This document shows, piece by piece, positions 42,260-53,299 of a stretch of DNA of 64,000 nucleotides. The position numbers were made by a program, and so were the translations under genes. Within the stretch, counting starts at the first letter, position 1, and every line of letters begins with the position of its first letter. Source of the DNA: Posidonia oceanica. Its lineage: Eukaryota; Streptophyta; Magnoliopsida; Alismatales; Posidoniaceae. Under the pieces are notes generated by a model. That model was not told the origin of the DNA. It saw only the letters and a list, made by a program, of their open reading frames with translations, and did no database searches. The stretch covers positions 35,518,001 to 35,582,000 of the forward strand of contig JAZBRS010000049.1 in NCBI GenBank assembly GCA_037176725.1, given 5' to 3'.

Positions 42260-43700
42260 GCCCCCCGCATTTTCCTCTACGTCGGGCTGGCAGCCCTAAC
42301 TGCCCGGTTGACGCCCGTCAAAGTGTCTACCCAGGCTGGCAGCCTTAACTGCTCGGTTGATACCTGTTAAAATGTCACCCTGCAGTTTCCCTTGCATTTA
42401 CCCATTGCATTCCCCATCGGCATTGCACATCTTGAACGATGAGCCCTTACACCCATCTTTCCTGCATCGGACTGGTAATCGTAACTGCTCGGTTGACACC
42501 CGTTAAAATCACCCATGGGCTGATACCCCTAACTATCCGTTGATGAGTCCATCAACTCATCACCGGGCTGATATCCCTAACTATTTGGCAATGGGTCCGT
42601 TAACTCTTCACCGGACTGGTACCCCTAACTACTTGGTTGGCAAACACGATAGTTTTATCTCCATCCTTCGCATTCCGGTGCCAGGGACGCTACGGCTGTC
42701 CCCTCGTATCATTCCTGATACTAGCGGCATCATTTTTTGCTGTCCTGTGGTATCATCCCCCATCTCATCGGGCTAATACCCCTAACTATTCGGCGATGAA
42801 TCCATCAACTTATCACCGGGCTGATATCCCTAACTACTCGGTTGGCAAACATGTTAGTTTTGTCTCCAGCTTGCATTTCGATGCCAAAGGCGCTTCAGCT
42901 GTCCCCTGGTATCGTTCACCGATACCAGGGGTATCTTTATTTGCTACTCCGTGGTATCACATTTCCATCTGCATCCGGGCTGACATCCCTAACTGTTACG
43001 GGAGCGTCTACGGAGCTCTACTACACCTTCGGGTATGGTACTCCCTTTGCATCCGTGGTTACAAGTCATCCGACTTGTCATCACCTCTCTTGCCTGACAA
43101 ACTCGCTGGCCTGTCACCGCCTTCGATACCAGGTGCTTTTTTGCACCCCTTTGGTATCGTCTCACCCTCATTGGGCTGACATCCCCAACTGTCGCGGGAC
43201 TGTCCACGGACCTCTGTCGCACCTTCTGGTTCGGTATTCCCGCTACTTTCCACCCTCATCGGGTTGATAGCCCTAACTATCTGGTAATGAGTCTGTTAAC
43301 TCCTCACAGGGTTGATAATCCCTAACTATCCGGTGATGAGTCCGTTAACTCTTCATCGGGCTGATAGCCCTAACTATCCGGTGATGAGTCTGTTAACTCC
43401 TCGCAGGACTGATAGCCCTAACTATCCGGTGATGAGTCCGCTAACTCCTCATCGGCCTGATAGCCCTAACTATCCGATGATGAGTTCGTTAACTCCTCAC
43501 AGGGCTGATAGTCCTAACTATCCAGTGATGAGTCCGTTAACTCCTCACAGGGCAAATATTTCTAACTATCCGGTGATGAGTCTGTCAACTCCACGTAGGG
43601 CTGATAATCCCTAACTATCCAGTGATAAGTCCGTTAACTTCTCACAGGGCTGATAATCCCTAACTATTTGGCGATAGGTCCGTTAACTTATCACCCTTTC
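42260..43700 (+). repeat. 3'-UTR array of short inverted repeats, element B
   Basis: About 25 short inverted repeats in a 45-50 bp spacing. Examples are GATAGCCCTAACTATC (43363-43378), GATGAGTCCATCAACTCATC (42542-42561) and GACATCCCCAACTGTC (43178-43193). They are preceded by GGGCT, CCGGT or CGGTT. The loops keep a CC...AAC core, as in A and C read on their sense strand. The most regular part is 43260-43690. Confidence 0.82.
42903..42931 (+). other. Perfect 12-bp hairpin with GGTATC core, element B
   Basis: Arms CCCCTGGTATCG (42903-42914) and CGATACCAGGGG (42920-42931) around TTCAC. Counterpart of 23654-23680 in A. A second, longer hairpin with the same core (CGATACCA...TGGTATCG with an inner GGTGC/GCACC stem) lies at 43124-43159. 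Confidence 0.8.
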
Positions 43701-43799
43701 GTCATGTGGCATAATAGCATTTTGTTGCATATCATAGCATCTCATTGCATGCCATCATGTACCTTCCTTGTATCCCTAGTAGAGTCAGTGCTAGTATTG

Positions 43800-44245
43800 C
43801 ATCTCATCATCACACGGACATCGCGCACCTAGGATTCGAACCCCTGGTTTGCGTATTGCTTAAGGTAACATCCTCAGCACTCGCAACTCTACGCAGCTTG
43901 CCTGCTTTGGATGGCACCTACGGTAGTGCGCGGCCAGGATCGTTTTCTCAGTTTCGCGTGCCCGGCGTCTCACTGCATATACCCTGTATTTCACTGCATA
44001 ACATTACATAACATTGCATTCTCATTGCGCTGCTACTCCCTGTACTCATTACACCAACTCTTGCATTCCATTTCCCGGACATTGCATGCCTAGGAAATCG
44101 AACCCCTGGTTTGCGCATTGCTTAAAGTGGTATCTTCAGCATTCCGCGGCTTCCTTACAGCCAGCTAGCTTAAGATGACACCCGCGGTAGTGCACGGCCA
44201 GGATCTCTTCCTTGGCATTACGTGCCTGACATCGCATGTACATCC
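43800..44245 (+). repeat. Diverged tandem duplication, period about 261 bp
   Basis: CCTAGGATTCGAACCCCTGG near 43829 recurs as CCTAGGAAATCGAACCCCTGG near 44089. The following GTTTGCG(T/C)ATTGCTTAA and the CGGTAGTGC(G/A)CGGCCAGGAT string near 43925 and 44187 recur as well. Confidence 0.7.
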
Positions 44246-44699
44246 ACAGCATCTTATTTTCAACATCTGCATCGCCTTCGCTTGGAGAGAAGCTCAGCGA
44301 ATGGCACCCCCGCGTTAGAGCGGTACGCCGCTCAGTGCACTTCATTGTCCAGCATTCCTTTGCATTGCCCAGCGACCTTTTGCATTGCATTTTCCGCGAC
44401 ACTATCACGTGCATGCATCGCCTGCATTCCCCCCAGTGGAGTACAACACAATGAGCATTAACGTAAGCATCACATCAGCATTAGCACCGCACACTAGCCT
44501 TGCACTGGCACCGCATCCTAGTGTTCGCATTTACATCTGCATTGCGGCAACGAGTCCTGATTTTCGGTGCATCCACCGAATAAGTGACTCACCCGCCGAA
44601 TAAGTGACTCACGCCTATAGCAACATTGGCCTCCTACCGGCGTCAGGAGGGGTGTCTTGTCAACCCTGAGCCACGGTCTCGCAACGCTTGACCTCGCTT

Positions 44700-44712
44700 A
44701 GGGAGGGGTATC
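44700..44712 (+). promoter_or_regulatory. Polypurine tract of element B
   Basis: AGGGAGGGGTATC abuts the LTR start TGTAGACACC and matches the tract of elements A and C. Confidence 0.8.
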
Positions 44713-47012
44713 TGTAGACACCGCTTTCTGACACCCAATCAGTGGATTTCACTTAGAGGAACGAGCTCAGAAGCGGTGGACCCCACCTCAAACCCTGACC
44801 AAGACCAAAAGCCCAAAACCTACCCAAGACCTCCACACCATTAACCTACCCAAGCCCAAGCTCATTAACAGGCCCTGTTGAGTTAGGAGGGCCTGGTCGC
44901 CCATCTCAGCGGTGACTAGAGTCCGTCGCCTCTCATAGCGGTGACTATGGTCATCGCCATGCTGAGAGGCGACTCACCTGTAAACTCTTCTCCCGTGCGA
45001 ACTGCAACCCCCCACGACTTGCACCCACGCCGTTGGTCGCTGTCGTGCACGCCATCCCTCGCCAGACCTCGCCCATGCCTCTGACACCCGCCAGGCCACG
45101 CCCTGCCATCCTCTCCCATGCACGCCTCGCCCTGCCACTGTCCTTCCTAGCAGGCTCGCCGAACAAAATCACTTCCCCCGAACCCATTCAACGCCGACAA
45201 CATAATTCCACCTTCTTCCTCTGCAACAGAGCGAACCAAAGCGAGGAGAGTGATTCAGAAAGAAACCACCACACCTTGGCTTTCTCCTGTGTGTCGCCAG
45301 CATCTCACTCGCATCCCAGACCACTGCCAGCGCTTCGCCAGACTGTCACCATCCACGGTGAACCCATCGCTGGCCGTCCTCCCAACAGCAACCCAACAAC
45401 AATCACAGCCCACAACACACTCCCAGCAAGCCCCAAACACTCCTGACATCCCGTGTGTCCTTCCCACAGCCCTGGACCACCACGAATAGCCTACACCCGC
45501 CGCCACGAACTGCCGTGCAGTTCCTCCTTGCCACCGCCGGTCGACAAGTGCCAGAGGCCACACCTCAACGCCAAACTCTACCAAACTTCTCCTGCACCTT
45601 CGCCGGACAACCACGAACACAACCCAATCACACCAAGCAACCGCCGATGCCTCCAGCACCGCAGCGACCTCCACGTCGGCGAGCTAGGTCGGGGGGCAGA
45701 ATCACGCGCCCTCGCAAGTAAAAAATCTTCCCCTTAGCTTCGTAATGTGTCGTGCTTGCTTCCTGCATAGTTAGTTATATTTTATTATCGCTTTATCACC
45801 GTTTCTTGCCTTCTTCTCCGGTGCTGGAGGACTGCCAGGTTAGCCACCGGCTAGACCGGCGACTAACCTGCACCTTTGCACTCCACCGGTCGATATTTGA
45901 GCCCTAGCTCCGTGCGACTCAGGCCATTGTTTTATTTGTTTTTTACTTGTTTGTGTTCATAGATGAATGGTATTTATGCTCATGCATTTAATTGTTAGTT
46001 TACATCGCCATGGACGTGAGATTTGGTCATGGAAGTTGGCCTTTGGACTGCCAGTTGAGCTGCCGCTCCAACCGGCAATTGAACTGTGTTTTTAACAGTC
46101 CACCGGCCGAACTTTAGGCCACTGTATCTTGTGATCCATGTTTCCATTTTGCAGTTTAGTTACATGATTTTAATCTTGGATATGCCCTCTGTATTGCCAT
46201 GTATTTAGTTTCGTGTTTGCATCGTTTATGTCCCCTCTTGCCGGCGATGAAGTTGGCTGTCTGTAGCAGTGAGCAGCAAGTACCGTTGCCTCACTTACAG
46301 GCACCTTGTGCCGCCGCCGCTCACACCGGTGGCATGTACTGCCGCCCAACTGACCGGCAACCCAGCCCACTATCCAGACAGTGGACAGATGCCCTTCTTT
46401 GCTGCTTTGTTTTTCATCTACTTAGTTTGTTTAACCCTGTTTAAGCTTTCCTAACATGTTTATCATTGCATCATAGCATCTTAGCTCTAATCACCCATGT
46501 TTGGCATGTTTTTCACTAAGTACAACATGTTTTCTAAATGCATTAAGCAAGTAAAGCATACATTAGGCATTCATAGCATCTATCGCCCTATGGCGTACAG
46601 TAAAGGCAAGCATTTGCCGACATTCCTGCATATGCAAGCGAGAAGCCTAGAAAGACCGATTCCAGGCGTATCGGGGGTGTCTAACACCTTTCCCGCGCGT
46701 AACAGGAGTTCTTACCCTTTCTCTTGGCCCGCAATGACCATTATACCCTTATCCTAGGCACGAGTCATTTATTTTGCATAGCATTGCACCCATTTGCATG
46801 TTTTCATGCTTTTTCTCGATTTTCCTCGTCTTCCAATTTAATAGACTAGGTGGCGACTCCGATTTTACCTTATCTTTTGTTTTTCGCGTTTTTCGGTGTT
46901 TTCGAGTCGAGTCTCCTTCCTTGGATCCACCTGCTATCAGTGGCCTATCATCGGTCAGTGCGCGCGAGCTTTGGCAATGTGCATGGACGTGCCGATTTTA
47001 CGGATTACTACA
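44713..47012 (+). repeat. LTR of element B (2300 bp)
   Basis: Starts TGTAGACACC and ends GGATTACTACA, the plus-strand version of the ends of LTRs A and C. The last 400 bp are similar in content to the conserved end of LTR A; the middle lacks the 30-bp array. A GC-rich zone spans about 44990-45720 with chance open frames. Confidence 0.85.
46849..46861 (+). other. PBS-like 13-mer inside LTR B
   Basis: GGTGGCGACTCCG, 164 bp before the real PBS, at the same distance as in element A. Confidence 0.55.
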
Positions 47013-47013
47013 G

Positions 47014-47031
47014 TGGCGACTCCGCTAGGGA
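47014..47031 (+). promoter_or_regulatory. Primer-binding site of element B
   Basis: TGGCGACTCCGCTAGGGA starts one base after the LTR end. It differs by one base from the PBS of A. Confidence 0.82.
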
Positions 47032-48189
47032 TTCTAGACTCCGGCTTTCGTTTTGGCTTTCTTGCTCGCTTGGATTTTGCATTTTGTTTGCCTTATGCCT
47101 GTTTCCATGTTTTATTGCTTGCTCTGTCTTTACATGTTTTATTGCTTACCTTGTCCTTACTTGCTTTATTTCATGCATTACACATGCCTAAATACTTGCT
47201 TGGCGCAATAATACATGCCTTTTGAGTGGTAAATGCTTTGTTTTACACAATTGCTATGCCACCACACATGCACATGCCATGTATTCTTGCCTTTTGATAT
47301 GATGAGTGCTTTCTTTTCACCATCATGTCCACAACACCTACACATGCCATGCACATGTCTTTTACCTTGTTGTATGATTGCTTGCATGCCATGACTCCAT
47401 GTTTCTTTCCGCTTCATGCATATGTCATGCCTAAGATGTTAGAAACATGTTTGCTCCCCTTTGGCTTAAATTAAAAGCAACAATAAAGCCAAACTTTAAA
47501 TTTTAAACTCAACTAGAGCCAAACTTTAAATTTTAAACACAACTAGAGCCAAAACTTGCAATTTTCCCCTTTGGTTAAATAAAACGCAAGTAAAACACTT
47601 TAAAGCATCTTTGCATGATTGTTCATACTAGAAAGCATGCATCTTTTCATCTCTGAGTCCACCTATTAGTCTGAGAAGGACAGTCTCGGTCTCTTGTTCT
47701 ACTACTTTGGCATGAGGCGAGCTAGTCGGTTTGTCCCCCCTTGTCTGGGGTTGCGTCGGTGTTAGTAGAGGGTACTGCCCATGCTTTGGCAGGGTCGAGG
47801 CTCCTAGCGCACCACAACGTTACTGCCTGAGCTCTGGCCAGGATTTAGACAGGGACCCACATTTTCTGACCTAGAGTCAATAAACCCGTTACCCATGAGT
47901 GAGTCCGAGTAGGCCGCCTGCTCAGGACATGCATGGTGAGAGAGTGCATAGTAGGGCATTCATCTGCATGTATGCCATTCACGCCACCCCTAATAATTTG
48001 CATTGGGTCCATCCCCTGACGCCTTTGTTGCTCTCCCTGTTCGCAGGTAGGTGCGAGATCCTCTGCCAGGAGCTCGAGCGTCCCTCCTCTTTGTCTCTGA
48101 GCTATCTGTCGCCTCCGACAATAGCTCGCCTTAGGTCTCGTGTCTCTACTTCCAGCCGCAGGCCCATTCGCACTCGCTCATGATCCGTT
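47032..48189 (+). other. Untranslated leader of element B
   Basis: No supported gene. The segment 47690-47870 is similar to the leader of A and contains the CCCC/GGGG hairpin at 47737-47750. Earlier parts (47050-47450) are rich in short TTGCTT/CATGC strings, and two 40-bp direct repeats (GAGCCAAACTTTAAATTTTA) lie at about 47485-47550. Confidence 0.6.
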
Positions 48190-48618
48190 ATGGCCCAGCA
48201 AACCGGCGAGCCTTCTTCCTCCTTGGCATCGAAGGGGATCCCGATTTCAGTCTCTCCTTCCCTTGCTTTGACATCTGCTGTCTCTTCGCCCCTTTTGGTG
48301 CAGGAGACGTCACAACCCCTCAATCTGGAATAAGGGCAGACCCAAGTCGATCTGGAGCTTGTCACCGAAGCAACCACGGTGACCGCCACTCAGGCTCCAG
48401 GAGCATCAACTTTCGTCCCTTCCCAGGGATTTCCCATCTCCAGAATCCAGTCGTCTGCGGCTGTTTCTGTCATAGGGTCTCCCCCTGTTGGCTTCTTTGT
48501 TTCCGTGTCCCCTTTGGCGACCGATCTTTTGCATCCTAGCCCGTCGGTCGATGAGTCCCCTACCTCGCAAGCACGACGTCTATTGGCTAAGGCCGAGAGG
48601 TTGCCTTTTAAGGTTTAA
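48190..48618 (+). pseudogene. Gag N-terminal fragment of element B
   Basis: Starts with MAQQTGEPSSSLASKG at a position and with a context matching the MAQ start of Gag in A. It continues as a Ser/Pro/Val-rich low-complexity region that includes APGASTFVPSQGFPIS. A TAA interrupts it near 48331 and it ends at a TAA at 48616-48618. The capsid domain is absent. The last 60 bases may already belong to the neighbouring Athila-like leader. Confidence 0.65.
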
Positions 48619-49390
48619 CCTTGTGAACCACTTTTCTAGACACCAAGCAGGAGAAGAATTTAAATTAGATTCACTCTTAGGCTCCCTTGTCCTATTGAGC
48701 TCGAATCCTAAGGGCTAATGTCTACTTGATTTTAATTTAGACATGGGTCAATGCTTTATGCTTGTTATTATTATTTTTGGGCTAAGGAAGGGTGATGAAA
48801 TCCCTACCTTATCTTGTGCTATGGGTGATGCCTTTAGGTACTTTGATATGAATGCACAATCAATATGCTCAAACAAGGAGTTCATCCTACTAACTATATG
48901 TTCTTAAATGCTAGAAATCAAGTAGTAGAACACGTACCTTTTCTTCCAACAATCACCAAAAATAATATTGACAAGAAATAGAAATTATTTTAAATGCACA
49001 CTATATGATGTATGCCCTTAAGAACAGGTTTCTATCTTGTCATGAATGATTTTTAATTGGGTTCAAGTTTATGTTCGATTTTTAAATTAGTAATCGAGAA
49101 AAAGACAAAAATCAAAGCAATATATAAACCCTAGATCAGGATTCTAGAAAAATCCAAATAACAATATCAGGAAAAATATCTAACCTAGGCGCCCAGGAGG
49201 CACTGGAAATGCAAATCGACGCTTGGGGGGTGCTCCTACTTCCTGAGATTTCCTGAAAAAGCCTTCTGGATTCTCCTGATCTCCTGATAAATATTTCTGT
49301 AAGATTAAAATAATGAAGTAAATGTTTTTTTTTAAGATAAAAACGGAAAGAAAGAAATAACTGACAATAAATCAATGTTATAAAACACTA
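48619..49390 (-). other. Leader of the Athila-like element (right part)
   Basis: AT-rich sequence between element B and the PBS, with no supported gene. It holds a short region with GGCGCCCAGG and similar strings near 49190. It would be the 5' untranslated leader on the minus strand. Confidence 0.6.
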
Positions 49391-49409
49391 CTCCCTGACA
49401 ACGGCGCCA
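49391..49409 (-). promoter_or_regulatory. Primer-binding site of the Athila-like element
   Basis: On the minus strand TGGCGCCGTTGTCAGGGAG lies six bases after the end of the 5' LTR. It is close to the complement of the 3' end of plant tRNA-Asp, the PBS used by Athila-type elements, and fixes the orientation of the element. Confidence 0.88.
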
Positions 49410-49415
49410 AAAACT

Positions 49416-50725
49416 TGATGTGTAAAATTTTAATTAACCGCAAGTGTACGGTATACTATGTAGCACAAAGGTAAATACGGATCGATCTCCACAGAGAATA
49501 GAGTTATAGCACAAATTAATTGTCAATTAATGATGTACGAGGAAGATGAAATATAAAAATTCAGATTTAAAAGTTGATTGATTTTAAATACTTAAGTAAA
49601 CTTTAGAATAAAAGAGAACTAGGGTTTTCGAATCTATTTATGTAAAATACAGATACATGATTAAATCCACTCTCTGTCTCTCTTCATGATCTAAATAGAT
49701 TGACTCAATAGTTTTTATCCTAACAAGCATAATCTACATGCAATACACCATAGATTATCAAGTCCTAGATAAAATCACACAAATCAAACTAAATCGAATG
49801 ATATACTTTAGATCTAAGATTATACACATGATCCCTAATTATTCTTCCCTAAACATAGATTAAAAAGATATAATCAATATTAATCTATCAATGTTTATCG
49901 AAATAATAGAGATTCATGCAATATATATCTAGCCTAAGTAATCATAGCATTTAAGCATGAGAAAACACAGAGGGATTTAAACACAACATCTGAACTTACA
50001 TAAACTTCATATAAACCCCAGATCTAGAAATTAGTTGCACATAGAGATAATAGGAAATAAAAACTTGAATAGAAAACTTGGAATAAAAGATATAAGTGAA
50101 GAAGAAAAAATGATTTTATTGATAAAAACTAAGATTACACTAGAGAAACACTTGAAGATCTCTACAACAAAAGAGGAAGAGAGTCTAAGCCTAGAAGATG
50201 GTAGATGATCTAGATCTATACAAGGGGTCCTTTTATAGGCTTACAAAGACTTCATTATCTCGGAGACAAATCCAAGTACAAAAGATAAAAATTAGGTTTC
50301 AAATACAAGATATTTCCAAATGATAAATGTGACAGCCAAAGATTGAGTCATCATTATCTTGATCAGGCGCCTAGGAGGCGCCGGATGCGCATTCGGGCGC
50401 CTGGAAGGCGTCCACGTCATCCTAGATGATCTCCAACTAAGTCAATCTGTTAGCTTATCTTTCTATTAGTATTTATACACTTGGAAAACGTGTATTTGAC
50501 CTCTCTATGTATCTAGAAAATTCTTTTCTTTTCTCCATTAAAATATCCTTGACTGGATTTGAATTCCTTTTTATCTTTTATTCTTTTTTCTTCCTAGTTT
50601 TTCTCAATTCTTTTTAGGTCCTCAGGTTCCTGTAAAATTTACACAAAACACCTCGAGTAGTATTATTTATATACATTAATCAATAAATATGGGGAATAAA
50701 ATATGTATGAATTATGAGTTAATCA
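49416..50725 (-). repeat. Athila-like LTR (5' LTR, right copy)
   Basis: 1310 bp, same ends and order as 7655-8939, with scattered substitutions and small indels. Confidence 0.92.
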
Positions 50726-50730
50726 GGGTG
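50726..50730. repeat. Target-site duplication, right (GGGTG)
   Basis: Directly follows the AATCA end of the right Athila-like LTR and matches 7650-7654. Confidence 0.85.
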
Positions 50731-51654
50731 TTTAATTTCTCATATATTTACATTATAAATTAGATTTTTGTAGATAATAGTAGTCCTTTAGTCCTTTATA
50801 GACAACTCTAGTATCTATTGTAGATTTTAGTATTTGGATTACTAATTTTCAAATTGTAATCAATTTTACGTGTTTCGATTGAATTAGTGTTTGTATTGCA
50901 TCAATTTTAGTGTTCAAATCGCTTCAATTTAGTGTTTATATTGTATAGTATATTTTTCTATTAGTGCTACTGATTAGTTCAAAAAATCATAAAAAAAACA
51001 CCACTAAAGACAAACCAAATTAAGAACCACAAAATATTTCATCATCCTATCATTTTTACAAGCATACAACATGCATTCCAATAAAAAACTACTAAGAAAT
51101 CCTACATCCACACCTTAAAGTCCACATAATAAATCAAAATATGAAACACAAGATGCTTGATCAACGTATCTGAATCCCATGCTTGTAGAAGACAACATGT
51201 TTGAGATCTTGGAACCATGATGCTGGAAAAAAATGATGCTTCATGTGGAAAAGCGAGGGTAGTTTGTCGGTTGAAGTGAGGAAGATACATCTTGGTGGTA
51301 CCAGACTTTCTAGAAGCTTGAGGAAGAATGGATTTCTAGAACCGAAAGTGGGTCTATGTCGTCGGAAATAGAAAAGGTAAGAATCGAGGACAACACTGTC
51401 ACCGACCTCCTCGTTGCATCACTACCTTTGACCACCTTGTTACACCATCGTTGTAACGACCTTAGTCGTCACTCTCTTAATAAATTCACATATTCTTTTT
51501 TTTTTTTAATTACTGAATCTAAATACTACAACATAATTAATAAATCTTGAACAGAATAACTACCCAAAACCCTCGATGTGTGGCTGAGTGACTCCTCTAT
51601 ATGCACTAGCAAGCAAACCACTTCTAATATGTACCTACAAAATACAACACAAAC
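50731..51654. other. Locus between the Athila-like element and element C
   Basis: AT-rich sequence that continues the DNA left of 7650. It contains a weakly repeated TTAGTGTTTGTATTG string near 50885-50945. No gene can be supported; the frame at 51356-51550 has no recognised domain. Confidence 0.5.
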
Positions 51655-52329
51655 TGTAGTAATCCCGGTGTTCAGATCGTCCATGCACACTGCCAGAAGC
51701 TCGCGTGCACCGATCGGAATCAGGCTCACTATAAGCGGCTATGTCTGAGGAGGAAGGCTCAACTCAAAAATACTTAAAACAGAGGAGAAAAGATAAGAAA
51801 AGAAAGAGATAAGACAATTCAGAGTCGCCATCGTGTCTATTATTGGGAGACAAGGAAAATCGGAGAAATACGTGAGTTAACACGCAAAACCAAGCAAAGA
51901 GTGCAATACAAAGCAATGCAAAAGAAAACAAATGCAAATGAATGCAAATGGGATGACTCATGCCTAGGATAAGGGCAATATGGTCATTACGGGCCAAAAG
52001 ACTGGGCAAGGACTCTTGTTACGTGCGGGGAAGGTGTTAGGCACCCCCGACACGCCCGAGAATCGGTCTTTCTAGGCTTACGCTCGCATACGCAGGGAAA
52101 TGCAGGTTTGAATGCCTAAATGCCAATGAATGCCTGAATGAATGCTCATAGGTGTGCTCTAAGTGTTGGGATGCAATGCAGGAAGTAAACGTGCAATCTA
52201 AGTACTCAGCAGCGCTGTCTGTGTTCCGAATCGGGCGAAACCTGGCTCGTGAGAACTCCAAGCAGTAAGCTTCACTGCCCTATATGCAAATGCAGACGGA
52301 AAAGCAAAACGGTGATAAAACCAAGCAAT

Positions 52330-52590
52330 GCAGGCAACATGCAAGAGAAAACGACGTAAAACACGCTAAACAACGCAAGAAACGAGAGCGGCACGCGAAA
52401 CGGTGCAAGAAAACGAGACGACACGCGAAACGGTACGAGAAAACAAAACGGCACGCAAAACGGTGCGAGAAAACAAAACGGCATGCAAAACAGTGCGAGA
52501 AATAAGAATGGCACGCAAAACGGTGCAGAAAACAAAGCGGCTCGCAAAACGGTGCGAGAAAACAAAGCCAGCACGCAAAACGGTGCCAAA
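52330..52590. repeat. 30-bp tandem array in LTR C (about 9 copies)
   Basis: Units with GGCACGCAAAACGGTGCGAG and AAAACAAA spacers, the same repeat as in A. Confidence 0.88.
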
Positions 52591-53299
52591 ACAGGCGAAA
52601 TAAAGCATCAATGAAGCCATGCAAATGCAAATGCAAAGAAAAAGGGAAGGAGAAACAAAGGGGAGGTAAATAACGCAAGTGTGAGAACGAGCGCCATTTA
52701 AAGACCACGCAAAGTAGGTGTGAAAACCTACAAAGGGGACGGGAAACAAGTGGAAGGATTACCACTATTTTGTGACTGTTTCCCACCAAAATGTCCCACG
52801 ATGTGTCTCGCACGCTGCCAAGAGCTCGCGATGCGATCGGATCGTGGAAAAGAGGGAAGAAAGTCGCAATTAGTGGTGAATCCAGGGGAAACGCAACACA
52901 AAGCACTGGGAGTACGCGAAAAGAGGGAGCAGAGTTGATAGATAAGAAGAGGAAGTCCTATTCTACAGGTTCGAAAAACTAGAAAGCAAAAAAATGCAAG
53001 GAATGCAAATGGTGTGCAAATGAATGCTGTGCAGGGGTTCAGGAGGACTTACCTTGGAGATCTGAAGCCTGATCTGAAATCTGATTGGTCCATGCTAAAG
53101 AGTGCTCCACCGGGATCGTCCAGGTAGCTTGGTTGAGAAGATCCAACGGCCGAATCTGAAGATATCCCAGCTTCAAGGCAGAGGGGCCAGAACAGGGGAG
53201 AAGAATGGATCTAGGTGTACAGAAGGTCCTAGGGGTGTGCACAACAGGTCCTCCCAGGTGAATGGGAGCTTGGGATACTTAAGTGTGTGCAAGGAATGC

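Larger units (their letters stand above)
41578..48618 (+). mobile_element. Element B: Tat/Ogre-like fragment in the order 3' internal - LTR - 5' internal
   Basis: Plus-strand relative of A and C. A 3'-UTR with hairpin arrays and a polypurine tract leads into one LTR (44713-47012), which is followed by a PBS, leader and the first part of gag. A complete element would have an LTR at each outer end; here the LTR is in the middle. Both outer limits are estimates, set where the sequence stops resembling the Athila-like element (about 41578) and where gag of B ends (about 48618). I found no target duplication. Confidence 0.7.
7655..50725 (-). mobile_element. Athila-like non-autonomous LTR retrotransposon, broken by nested insertions
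   Basis: The element is bounded by two 1.3 kb LTRs starting TGATGTG and ending AATCA, with GGGTG on both outer sides. It reads on the minus strand: the PBS lies next to the right LTR and a polypurine tract next to the left one. Its own internal DNA is 8940-12625, 41287-41577 and about 48619-49415, less than 5 kb in all. It codes for gag and a damaged protease only. No RT, RNase H or integrase sequence is present, so it must have depended on a related element. A LINE (which itself carries element A) splits gag, and element B sits in the leader. By eye the two LTRs differ by a few percent, more than the LTRs of element A, in agreement with the nesting order. Confidence 0.85.

Noticed and set aside
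44951..45737. Possible host gene in GC-rich sequence of LTR B
   Set aside because: Overlapping frames on both strands with low-complexity Pro/Ser/Thr or Gly/Arg/Val composition, lying wholly within an LTR.
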